From the NCBI GenBank assembly GCA_937903155.1, contig CALCZU010000066.1, positions 1 through 14,007 of the forward strand: DNA of 14,007 nucleotides. Reading direction: 5' to 3'. The notes beneath the pieces are model-generated. The model ran no database searches. It saw only the letters and a program-made list of their open reading frames with translations, and was not told where the DNA came from. The position numbers were made by a program, and so were the translations under genes. The first letter of the stretch is position 1. Every line of letters starts with the position of its first letter. Positions 7,176 to 13,952 of the stretch are shown here, piece after piece. The stretch comes from an uncultured Bdellovibrionales bacterium (lineage in GTDB: Bacteria; Bdellovibrionota; FAC87; UBA2466).

Positions 7176-8642
7176 ATGAAGCGCTTTTTTTATTCTTTCA
7201 TCCTCATCCTTATGGCTACCTCCGAGCCTGGATGGTCTGCCTTTTCCTGTGAAGAACAGCTTCGATTGGTTGCCGTAAAATCTTCGTACCTTATCGGCAT
7301 GGCCGGAAACGCTTCGGGAAGCACGCTGGCTGGGAAAACGGCGGCGCTTGGATTTCAAACTTTGCATCTGCGTTTTAAGGCCGTGGATCCGGATGTCGAT
7401 AAAACTTTTCCCGGGAGTGATATTTTTGCTCAACAATGGAGTGTCGAAGGGACTCATGAATTACCCGAAGTAGCCCATCAAATTGCTCGATTTGCCCAGC
7501 AAAGCGGACGCCCCTTACGAGGCGCGAGTCCCGGAATGGATCTGGCCGTCTACTCGGTAGACTTTTTAAGTGCAGCTTTTGGATTACAAGCCAACTCAGT
7601 AGAACTTGGAGATTGGAGATCCAACAAAGGTAAAGTTCATGAGGCTATGCAAGCTGCAGGTCTTCCCACTCCCAATACCCAATTTTTTCAAACCCCGGAA
7701 GAACTGCAGCGGCAAGCAGAATTCCTGCCTTATCCCCTTCTCGCGAAACCTGTGAGCGGCTCTGGTTCCGTGGGTGCGGGTTCTTTCTTTTCCGCAAATG
7801 CTTTACGTCAGGGACTAGCACCCTTGGTAGAAGAGAATCGCAAGCGCCAAAATCACGATAGAGGCTTGCTCGTTCAAGAGCTCCTTCAACCTGCGGGATA
7901 TATTCCTTTCGTAAACACCGTTAGCTACCGACAAAAAGACGGAACCGTTAGGCGTGTTGTCACCGGCGTTTGGGAAGATGTGCGCGGAGAAGATTTTCCT
8001 AAAGAAGTTTGGGATGCGATCTACCTTTGCCCTTCTGAGAAATACTTGTCGTCGGACCGCTTGAGATTCTTCCAAACCATTCGAGAAGCCGACCGTAAAA
8101 CACTGCGGGCCCTTGGGGCCGAAGTAGGTGTGACTCATAATGAATATATGGGAAATCCCCACCGTCTGATTGATCCGAACTGGCGTTTACCTGGGCTAGA
8201 CTCTCCAAGCCTCGAAGCGCTTGCGACGGGAATGAACCCTTATCATATGGAGATTGCTTCTCGGGTTTTGCCTTCGGTATTAGACGAATATCCCGATGTC
8301 TACACTTTCAAAGGCCAAATTCAGCCCGCGCTCGTTTTCATTCGCTCTCATCACGACGGAGAGGTTACGGAAAAAGGAGTGGAATGGCTCGAGCAACGCT
8401 TAAAGCTTGGTCAAAAATGGTTAGCGACCTGGAACGCTGGAAATTTCGACTCTCCAGAGCAAACCGTGATTATCCGACGAGGCGGCAAAAAGGCTCACGC
8501 CTCTGCCTACATGACTAAAAATGGTCGAACCCTCGTCGAATGGCTCCAAGTAGTTGGCCCTGATCGCGAATCGGTCGAAGCTTTTGTTCGCGATGTTCGA
8601 CAAAAGGAACGAGAAAACTTTTTCGTGCAACCTTCAAATTAG
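7176..8642 (+). CDS. ATP-grasp-like protein with a signal peptide
   Basis: The product is 488 aa. Residues 1-22 form a signal peptide (MKRFFYSFILILMATSEPGW, cleavage after SA). A Rossmann-like pre-ATP-grasp region follows (YLIGMAGNASGSTLAGKTAA, about 38-57). The ATP-grasp core includes NKGKVHEAMQAAGLPTP (150-166), the lysine and glycine loop LLAKPVSGSGSVG (K191), the adenine-side VQELL (E235), and metal-ligand candidates E323 (HNEYMGN) and D333-x-N335 (LIDPNWRLPG), then EALATGMNPYHME. This order matches amino-acid ligase and carboxylase type ATP-grasp enzymes, which join a carboxylate to an amine or thiol via an acyl phosphate. Such enzymes normally work in the cytoplasm, so the export signal is odd. 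The substrate is unknown. The gene ends 11 nt before the next start, so an operon with 8654-9847 is likely. Confidence 0.78.
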   Translation: MKRFFYSFILILMATSEPGWSAFSCEEQLRLVAVKSSYLIGMAGNASGSTLAGKTAALGFQTLHLRFKAVDPDVDKTFPGSDIFAQQWSVEGTHELPEVAHQIARFAQQSGRPLRGASPGMDLAVYSVDFLSAAFGLQANSVELGDWRSNKGKVHEAMQAAGLPTPNTQFFQTPEELQRQAEFLPYPLLAKPVSGSGSVGAGSFFSANALRQGLAPLVEENRKRQNHDRGLLVQELLQPAGYIPFVNTVSYRQKDGTVRRVVTGVWEDVRGEDFPKEVWDAIYLCPSEKYLSSDRLRFFQTIREADRKTLRALGAEVGVTHNEYMGNPHRLIDPNWRLPGLDSPSLEALATGMNPYHMEIASRVLPSVLDEYPDVYTFKGQIQPALVFIRSHHDGEVTEKGVEWLEQRLKLGQKWLATWNAGNFDSPEQTVIIRRGGKKAHASAYMTKNGRTLVEWLQVVGPDRESVEAFVRDVRQKERENFFVQPSN

Positions 8643-8658
8643 GATAAAACACTTTGAA
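8619..8658 (+). repeat. 40-bp direct repeat, copy 1
   Basis: This 40-bp segment matches 9709-9748 at 37 of 40 positions. It covers the last codons and stop of the ATP-grasp-like gene, the ribosome binding site and the start codon of the next gene. It begins TTTTTCGTGCAACCTTCAAA. Confidence 0.85.
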
Positions 8659-9847
8659 CTTGAATAAGCTAGTTTTGAAATTGATTGCATCCGACACGCA
8701 CAAGAAGCGGTTGATTTATTGTTTAATCTTAGTGAGCGCGAACTGTGGATTTGCTGCGGGTCCCACACTTAAAGATTGGCTTAAGGGGAAGAATAACACC
8801 CCGATTCTTATAGTTCTCAAAAGTATACTCGAGCCGAACTTCTCCAGTGAAGTAGTGGAGAACCCAGATCCAAAAAATCCCCACATTCATGAACTCATTG
8901 TTCGCAACGGGCAGGGAGAAGTGTTTCGGGCAAGTTTCGAGTATGGGGACAATATGAGTTCCGAAAAACCCACTAAAGATGACCCGGTTCATATTCGTGC
9001 TCCACAGCCAGAAACTGCTTCTAAAATACTCGCTTCCTTGGTGGCAGAGAGTATTCCCGCTGCAAAAAGCTGGGATTCTTTACCACCAATCGAACCCGTG
9101 CTCTTAGCTTACTTAAGAACTGGTATTTTGCTCAATTTAGGATTCAGAAACCAAAGAAAAGATTCTTTCACGGTCGAGGGTGTCGTACCTTTGGCACACA
9201 CTTTTGATTGGGTCGCCAAACGAAACGCACGTCTTTCGCGGTTAAGGCTCGGCAATACGAGTACCCTTTCCACTCTAGAATCAGCGGGAACCAATTACGT
9301 TCAGTTTCAGTCAGTGGAGAGCCGCTTCGAGAAAGATGGTGAAATTTCGTTTGCGCGAACTCCGCATAACGGCTACGACCTTGGCGCAAACGCCTTACTC
9401 ATCGACCCATACCCTCATACAATGGTAGATTTTGTAACGTTAAAGCCCCTAAAAGATCCCAAAAAAGCAATTCTGTATACCGACGGCGGAAACATATCGG
9501 AAGAACGACTTTCACGACATGATGAGAAATCTGTACCGCAAATCGATCTAGCGTTAAGGGTAGCTCGGGAAATCAGCCCGTCTTTAGAAAATGCTGACCT
9601 CGTGTACGATGGCTTTGGGTCCAATCGAAAAGAAGCCGTTTTCCCTCTTTCTCTGAATGACAAGCAACTGGGTTGCATTAATTTTTTCTACGAATCAGCG
9701 GCCACTAGTTTTTCGTGCAACCTTCAAATTGGGATAAAATATTTTGAAGGTCACAAACGCAGAAAAAAAATGAATGGAATTGATGAAAATTATTCTGTCA
9801 TGAATCGAAAGGTGCAACTTTCGGAGGCAAATTGCACTAAAAATTAA
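8654..9847 (+). CDS. Exported protein of unknown function, paired with the ATP-grasp-like gene
   Basis: The product is 397 aa from TTG 8654, with AGGA 9 nt upstream; TTG 8660 is an alternative. The first 20 residues are basic and polar, then a hydrophobic segment LIYCLILVSANCGFA is followed by a likely cleavage site near FAAG at about residue 35. The mature part has no family I recognise; PYPHTMVDFVTLKPL and ILYTDGGN are distinctive stretches. It lies 11 nt after the ATP-grasp-like gene, so the two are probably co-expressed. The region coding the last 45 residues contains copy 2 of a 40-bp repeat whose first copy spans this gene's own start, and ends with a Lys/Arg-rich, low-complexity stretch. 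The C-terminus may therefore be a recombination product. Confidence 0.7.
   Translation: MNLNKLVLKLIASDTHKKRLIYCLILVSANCGFAAGPTLKDWLKGKNNTPILIVLKSILEPNFSSEVVENPDPKNPHIHELIVRNGQGEVFRASFEYGDNMSSEKPTKDDPVHIRAPQPETASKILASLVAESIPAAKSWDSLPPIEPVLLAYLRTGILLNLGFRNQRKDSFTVEGVVPLAHTFDWVAKRNARLSRLRLGNTSTLSTLESAGTNYVQFQSVESRFEKDGEISFARTPHNGYDLGANALLIDPYPHTMVDFVTLKPLKDPKKAILYTDGGNISEERLSRHDEKSVPQIDLALRVAREISPSLENADLVYDGFGSNRKEAVFPLSLNDKQLGCINFFYESAATSFSCNLQIGIKYFEGHKRRKKMNGIDENYSVMNRKVQLSEANCTKN
9709..9748 (+). repeat. 40-bp direct repeat, copy 2
   Basis: This copy lies 1090 bp downstream of copy 1 and differs at three transition positions. Here the segment is read as protein (SFSCNLQIGIKYFE) in the 3' part of the 8654-9847 gene, in a different frame from copy 1. 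Confidence 0.85.
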
Positions 9848-9889
9848 TACCCCTCATCTCGAAAACACTTACAAATCTCACCCGATAAC

Positions 9890-9916
9890 AAAAGGGCCTC
9901 TATTCAGGGTCCTTTT
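9890..9916 (+). terminator. Rho-independent terminator after 8654-9847
   Basis: AAAAGGGCCT (9890-9899) pairs with GGGTCCTTTT (9907-9916) through 10 bp including two G-T pairs, around a 7-nt loop. It lies 43 nt after the stop codon, and the short T-run is part of the stem. Confidence 0.65.
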
Positions 9917-9939
9917 GAACAAAACAAGGGGGATAAAAA

Positions 9940-10113
9940 ATGAAAACCAAATTATTACTAGCGCTTACCGTGCTTACTTTATTTCTTACAACGGGCAGTG
10001 TTTCTTTCGCTGATGATCGGTATTGTGAAAACATTTATCGCTATTGCAGCAATCGGCCTAACAAATCTCTCTATGATTTTTATGCGTGTCTCCGACACTA
10101 CGGATGTAAGTAA
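9940..10113 (+). CDS. Small secreted four-cysteine peptide (57 aa)
   Basis: This short gene starts at ATG 9940 after a strong Shine-Dalgarno (AAGGGGG) and stops at TAA 10111-10113. The product starts with a signal peptide, MKTKLLLALTVLTLFLTTGS followed by VSFA, with cleavage expected after A24. The mature peptide of about 33 residues has four Cys (29, 36, 50, 56) spaced C-x6-C-x13-C-x5-C, and is rich in Tyr, Asn and Arg (CENIYRYC, YACLRHYGC). Two disulphides in the periplasm or medium are likely. It is isolated by terminators at 9890 and 10133 and so is its own transcription unit. Its function is unknown; a toxin-like or inhibitory peptide or a small structural envelope protein are possible. 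The good RBS, signal peptide and flanking terminators make it a real gene. Confidence 0.82.
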   Translation: MKTKLLLALTVLTLFLTTGSVSFADDRYCENIYRYCSNRPNKSLYDFYACLRHYGCK

Positions 10114-10132
10114 TAAAACGAGAAATAGACAA

Positions 10133-10167
10133 AAAAGGTGTCACCGTAGGTACTAGTGACACCTTTT
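10133..10167 (+). terminator. Terminator after the four-Cys peptide gene
   Basis: AAAAGGTGTCAC (10133-10144) pairs perfectly over 12 bp with GTGACACCTTTT (10156-10167), with an 11-nt loop. It starts 20 nt after the stop codon and is followed by CCTTTGC. The A-rich and T-rich flanks would allow termination in both directions. Confidence 0.85.
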
Positions 10168-10243
10168 CCTTTGCACTTATTCATGGGTGGTTCAATCACC
10201 ATGCCGGAGCCCTAAATTCGCACTATATTTCCTTCGATAAAAC

Positions 10244-11242
10244 ATGCTAAGAGGTGCGATGCCTTACCTACTCTTATTATCAGTTTTCGTTTTCAGCGGT
10301 TGTTCGAGCCTCCCAAAAAAACAGTTGAGATACTCGGCGCAGCCCTTTTCTCCTGAAGCTAAAATATTTTTGGTTGCCGGGTCGCCTGACAGTGCAAATT
10401 TTGCACAAGAAATCGTGGATCAGAAACGTCTTTGGATTTCGAGAGGGGTTTCGGCGAAAGAAATTAGTTGTTACTTTGCACTCCCATCGAATGGACTTGT
10501 TTGGGAAGATGAAGAACAGTTTTTTGGTCTCTCCGACGAACTGGCTCATTGCCATCCCGCCAGCGCGAAGCTGCTTTTATCGCATCTCAGCCAGTCCTTG
10601 AGCAAAAAACCTCGTTATATTTATCTGTACGTGACTTCTCACGGCGAGCAACCCTTTAAACAAAAGATTGAACAAGAACCCGATGAAAGCCGTAAGAAGG
10701 AGTTAATCGCAACCCTTGAAAAATACCCTTTTTTAAATTCGTACCATTTGAATATGACTTCAGTGGCATCTGGCTGGAACATCACAGAAAATGATTTAGA
10801 AGAAGTTGCTAAAGGCGCGAAAACTGTTTCTGACGTCACTTTAACGCCTCAAGATTTGGCTTCTGTCCTTCGCGAAGGAGATGCGAAGACGAAAAAGATC
10901 GTCGTCTTGCAAGGCTGTTACTCGGGCGGATTTATTGAAAATCCGCAAGGAACGACAGAGAACACGATTGCAGGAGTTCCTAACCTCATCGCCCTCACTG
11001 CGTCCAACTCGACGTCGGTCAGTTTTGGGTGCAGTCCGGGCGCCGAAAAAACTTATTACGGGCAGGAGTTTGAACGAGTTCTTAAATTTCATTTCCTCAG
11101 TCCAAATGCAATCGACTGGAAGAAATTCTACCAACTTGTGAAGATGGGAATTGAGTCACGTGAGATCTCCGAGTTAGGACCTAACACCCCGTCCTCTCAT
11201 CCGCTCTATTTTTCAAGTAAACAAAAGAGTTTCGCCCGGTGA
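10244..11242 (+). CDS. Lipoprotein resembling peptidase C13 (caspase/legumain fold)
   Basis: The product is 332 aa. A lipoprotein signal ends in FVFSGC (Cys20), so the mature protein should be lipid-anchored. The body matches bacterial C13-type cysteine peptidases of clan CD: FLVAGSPDSANFAQE at about 42-56, the His block YIYLYVTSHGE (His133), the nucleophile block KIVVLQGCYSGGF (Cys225), and later LTASNSTSVSFGCSPGAEKT, which resembles the SFGC segment of the family. His and Cys are both present, so it may be active. Legumain-type enzymes cut after Asn and some ligate peptides; specificity here is unknown. ATG 10244 gives a positive N-region. The second ATG (10259) has AGAGG just before it and also gives a lipobox, so the exact start is uncertain. 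Confidence 0.8.
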   Translation: MLRGAMPYLLLLSVFVFSGCSSLPKKQLRYSAQPFSPEAKIFLVAGSPDSANFAQEIVDQKRLWISRGVSAKEISCYFALPSNGLVWEDEEQFFGLSDELAHCHPASAKLLLSHLSQSLSKKPRYIYLYVTSHGEQPFKQKIEQEPDESRKKELIATLEKYPFLNSYHLNMTSVASGWNITENDLEEVAKGAKTVSDVTLTPQDLASVLREGDAKTKKIVVLQGCYSGGFIENPQGTTENTIAGVPNLIALTASNSTSVSFGCSPGAEKTYYGQEFERVLKFHFLSPNAIDWKKFYQLVKMGIESREISELGPNTPSSHPLYFSSKQKSFAR

Positions 11243-11382
11243 TGCTCCCAAAGACACTGGATTCATCCGCGAAATAATGCTGACAGGGCAAACATGGCGA
11301 AGCTATTACACCTATTCCTTTTAGCAACCCCAAAAAAAGACTTAGATGCAAAATTTTCAGTTCAGAGATATGAGTATTTTCC

Positions 11383-12081
11383 ATGAAAAGGTTCTTATTA
11401 CCCATTTTACTTCTTGCCTCGATCGCCCATGCGGGTAAGGGTCTTCGGAATGCTACGAATAGCACTCCATGCACTGACTTTATGAGCACAGTTTATAACG
11501 GATACGTTGCTTCGCGGTTGAATTTGGTTCCTCAGAATCAGGAAGCGGGTAATTTTTCATCCTTAGCTTTGCGCACTTCCGATCCGAACTTAGAAGCGAC
11601 CATAAACGCATTTCCTTCACTCCGGAACACGCCTGCGGCAAAGATGGCTTTGAAGCAAAAGGGAGAACTGTTTGTCATTTCCGACTACTTCCCCGTGAAC
11701 GACATGGAGTTAGGCGATCCAGTACGCCGTAGAAGAGCCAATTGTTTAGTCTCCGCACTGGCTTGGTTCGGCCTCACCGAGAATTTAGATCTGTATCATG
11801 AAGATTTTTCGAAGATCCTCGAGGATAATTTCGATCTTTTAGCGCCTGGTAAGGCTCAGACACCCATCCCCCCAGAAACCATGGTGACTTTTTGCGGAAA
11901 AGGAAGTGGTCAATGGATGGCTATCCACGCAGCGGTGTACTTGGGCGACAATATCCTCTGGAACAAGTACGGCATCGAAGCTCCTGCTTATACTCCACTC
12001 GAGAAAGTGATGCGCCAATACGGTGTCACGGGTAGACCTGATGATAAAATGATAATGCGTTTTTTTAAGCTCAAACGATAA
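11383..12081 (+). CDS. Exported protein with possible papain/NlpC-like Cys-His motifs
   Basis: The product is 232 aa with a signal peptide (MKRFLLPILLLASIAHA, cleavage after residue 17). The block RRANCLVSALAWFGL puts Cys121 at the start of a helix, and AIHAAVYLGDNILWNKYG puts His182 and Asn194 on adjacent strands. That order (Cys in a helix, His then Asn in sheets) matches papain-like and NlpC/P60-like hydrolases that cut cell-wall peptides or amide bonds. The helical N-terminal third (residues 30-105) is unassigned. The similarity is by motif only. The stop at 12081 is 8 nt from the end of the convergent regulator gene. Weak ribosome binding; no clear promoter. Confidence 0.65.
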   Translation: MKRFLLPILLLASIAHAGKGLRNATNSTPCTDFMSTVYNGYVASRLNLVPQNQEAGNFSSLALRTSDPNLEATINAFPSLRNTPAAKMALKQKGELFVISDYFPVNDMELGDPVRRRRANCLVSALAWFGLTENLDLYHEDFSKILEDNFDLLAPGKAQTPIPPETMVTFCGKGSGQWMAIHAAVYLGDNILWNKYGIEAPAYTPLEKVMRQYGVTGRPDDKMIMRFFKLKR

Positions 12082-12102
12082 TAAATCCCTCAAGGTTTTA
12101 TT
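12080..12102. terminator. Weak AT-rich hairpin between convergent genes
   Basis: AATAAATCC (12080-12088) can pair with GGTTTTATT (12094-12102) with one mismatch and a 5-nt loop. It covers the ends of both convergent genes. Low stability makes this only a possible bidirectional terminator. Confidence 0.3.
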
Positions 12103-12695
12103 CTTTGGATCGCGCGGCTCAAAGTGACGGGAGTTACTCCCAAATACGACGCGATTTTGTATTGAGGAATTCTATCGATAAAAGATGGGAAGTTTTTCTT
12201 AAAAAATTCATAGCGTTTTACCGTATCTAAAATTAGAAAATGTTTTTCCCTTAGAGAACGAACGCTGAACTCGAGCTCGAAAATTCTTCTGGCGGCTCGA
12301 TCCCAACAAAGATGTCGGTCTAGAAGATGTTTTTTCCAAAAGATGTAGTCCACTCCGACTAGAATGGACGCTTCAATGGCTCGGATTCCGCAATCCGCTT
12401 TAGAGTCTGTCAGCAACGCAATCGTAGGAGCAGCAAAATCGGATTTTTTCGAAAACCGGTAAACCATCTCATCGCCCGCGTCAGTCAGGTAATAACACTC
12501 GACAAGACCTTTAGACACGAAATAGGCATATTGCGCATCGTCTCCCTCGTTCAGGACAACTTCTTCTGGCGCATATTCTTTTACGATGAATTTTTCTTCG
12601 AGCAGTTTCCATTCGCTCTCAGGGAATTCCGCGAGGAGTGCCGCAAAACTTTTAAAGGTTTGAATCGCAGAGTCTTTTTGTTCTTTTGTGATCAT
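12090..12695 (-). CDS. Crp/Fnr-family transcription regulator
   Basis: The product is 201 aa. A cyclic-nucleotide-binding-type beta-roll (about 25-115; VVLNEGDDAQYAYFVSKGLV) is followed by a long dimer helix (about 118-160) and a C-terminal winged HTH (RIPQYKIASYLGVTPVTLSR, about 174-193), close to the end of the protein. The phosphate-binding loop is FSKKSDFAAPTIALLTDSKA and lacks the Gly-Glu...Arg-Ser signature used by CRP to hold cAMP. There is no N-terminal Cys cluster of the Fnr type. It may therefore sense something else or nothing. It is divergent from the coq4-like gene (49 nt apart) and convergent with the papain-like gene. A palindrome touching its ATG suggests self-regulation. No Shine-Dalgarno is seen. 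Confidence 0.9.
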   Translation of the reverse strand: MITKEQKDSAIQTFKSFAALLAEFPESEWKLLEEKFIVKEYAPEEVVLNEGDDAQYAYFVSKGLVECYYLTDAGDEMVYRFSKKSDFAAPTIALLTDSKADCGIRAIEASILVGVDYIFWKKHLLDRHLCWDRAARRIFELEFSVRSLREKHFLILDTVKRYEFFKKNFPSFIDRIPQYKIASYLGVTPVTLSRAIQRIKP

Positions 12696-12711
12696 ATTAT
12701 CAAACGATAAT
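12696..12711. promoter_or_regulatory. Candidate operator of the Crp/Fnr-type regulator
   Basis: ATTATC-AAAC-GATAAT is a perfect 6-4-6 inverted repeat. It ends directly at the regulator's start codon and lies in the 49-nt divergent gap. The half-site spacing fits the Crp/Fnr family (compare the Fnr box, TTGAT-N4-ATCAA). It may control both the regulator and the coq4-like gene; no binding evidence is available. Confidence 0.5.
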
Positions 12712-12744
12712 GCATCGGCTTTTCAATCAGCGTAAATAGTATGG

Positions 12745-13410
12745 ATGAAGTTTATTTATAAATCTATTTTTAAATTGAAAGCTCTCAAGGCATTTATTCG
12801 CCTAGTAAAAAATCCGATGGATTTGGAAGCGGTATTTTGTTTAACAAACGATCCACGAGTCGCAAGTGCGGAAAAATTTAAAAATGCTTTTGCTTCCATT
12901 CGAGAGGATTCGGATTCACAAAAACTTTTAGATGAAAGATATAGTCCTACTTGGCCCACGCCGAGTGAATTGGAAGCTTCAACCACTGGAACTCTCGCGA
13001 GCGAGTATTACCATTTTTTAAAAACGTACGATCTTTTTAAAAGTTATAAGTTCCCAAAACCCATTAGCTTAGGAAATGACGAAGTAGACTTTATCCGGGC
13101 CCGAATTCGAAAGACTCATGATCTTTGGCATGTTCTCACCGGATTCGATACCTCGGTCGAAGGAGAAATTGGGCTTCAGAGTTTTTACTTAGCGCAACTA
13201 AACACATAGGTCTCCTCCATCCTCTTAGCGGGCGCCCACTTGCACGTTGTTTTGTACAAGCCAGAACGAGTGTCGTTTTTATTGGACGCCATCGTAAAAG
13301 GTTGGAGAATGGGAAAGTCTGCTAAATCGCTTTTTAGCTGTCGTTTCGAGCAAAACTGGAATCGTCCCCTTTCTGAAATTAGAGAAGAGCTGAGAATCCC
13401 TGCTCACTAG
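12745..13410 (+). pseudogene. Coq4-family gene interrupted by one in-frame TAG
   Basis: The frame gives 154 aa, then TAG (13207-13209), then continues in the same frame for 66 codons to TAG 13408-13410, for a full protein of 221 positions. The first part holds the family's metal-binding motif HDLWH-x11-E (His125, His129, Glu141) and EIGLQSFYLAQLN. The part after the stop reads VSSILLAGAHLHVVLYKPER, then GWRMGKSAKSLF and NWNRPLSEIREEL, which is the expected Coq4 C-terminus. No other damage is visible, so the stop is recent, suppressed or an error. A single change such as CAG to TAG would explain it. COQ4 in eukaryotes is a CoQ-biosynthesis protein acting on the head-group; the substrate here is unknown. 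There is no clear Shine-Dalgarno, and TAAATA at 12733-12738 could place a start at the ATG. Confidence 0.85.
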
Positions 13411-13476
13411 ACTACAGTTGACAATAATCTCAGTCGGTTTGTCACCACACTTAATCAACAAGGCGTCCTACGTACA

Positions 13477-13503
13477 TTGACATCACTTTTGAAAATATAT
13501 AAT
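13477..13503 (+). promoter_or_regulatory. Candidate sigma-70-type promoter for the 13546 gene
   Basis: TTGACA (13477-13482) and TATAAT (13498-13503) both match the consensus perfectly, but with a 15-nt spacer, shorter than the usual 17. The predicted start near 13510 leaves a 36-nt leader with a good Shine-Dalgarno. Confidence 0.6.
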
Positions 13504-13545
13504 CGTTGAGTGGGTCGAAGAATCTACTAACTTTAAGGGGGTATT

Positions 13546-13905
13546 ATGAAAGTTAAATTTTTAATCGCTTCGTTAGGTCTTTTATTCTATACATCGCTAT
13601 CACAAGCTAAAACGTTTAATTGTTTAACAGAAGATGGGAAAGCAGAGTTTTTCTTGGAGGTTTCCTCCCAAGGAAATCAAAAATCTAAAGTCTACCGATC
13701 TTACTGGGGTGAGCAATTAGATTATATGTATGTTCTCACAAACTCCAAAAATGAAAATTCCAAACTGACTGAAACATACATTCTTGCCTATACAATATAT
13801 TCCAAGGGAGCTACCAAAGAGTTTAAGCTGACCTATAAAGACTACGATCCAAAAGCGAAAAGTTTCGACGTGGTTCGTTTGGGTTACACTTACCACTGTG
13901 AATAA
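13546..13905 (+). CDS. Small exported protein with two Cys, unknown function
   Basis: The product is 119 aa with a clear signal peptide (MKVKFLIASLGLLFYTSLSQ, cleavage after QA at residue 21). The mature part of 98 residues is rich in Tyr and Lys and beta-like, with just two Cys, at 26 (TFNCLTEDG) and 118 (the penultimate residue). They could join both ends of the domain by a disulphide. AAGGGGG precedes the ATG, and a consensus-like promoter lies upstream. A strong terminator follows at 13917. It is more AT-rich than its neighbours. I recognise no family. Confidence 0.82.
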   Translation: MKVKFLIASLGLLFYTSLSQAKTFNCLTEDGKAEFFLEVSSQGNQKSKVYRSYWGEQLDYMYVLTNSKNENSKLTETYILAYTIYSKGATKEFKLTYKDYDPKAKSFDVVRLGYTYHCE

Positions 13906-13916
13906 TCAGAGATTGG

Positions 13917-13952
13917 CCAAAAGGATAAGGTGCCAGTACCCTATCCTTTTGG
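13917..13952. terminator. Terminator after the 13546 gene, probably bidirectional
   Basis: CCAAAAGGATA (13917-13927) pairs perfectly with TATCCTTTTGG (13942-13952). The stem extends by two further G-C pairs after one A-C mismatch. It starts 12 nt after the stop codon. The A-rich left and T-rich right arms allow termination in either direction. Confidence 0.75.

Noticed and set aside
13125..13325. A separate plus-strand gene over the coq4 stop
   Set aside because: Wrong frame; the Coq4 frame before and after the TAG explains the region.
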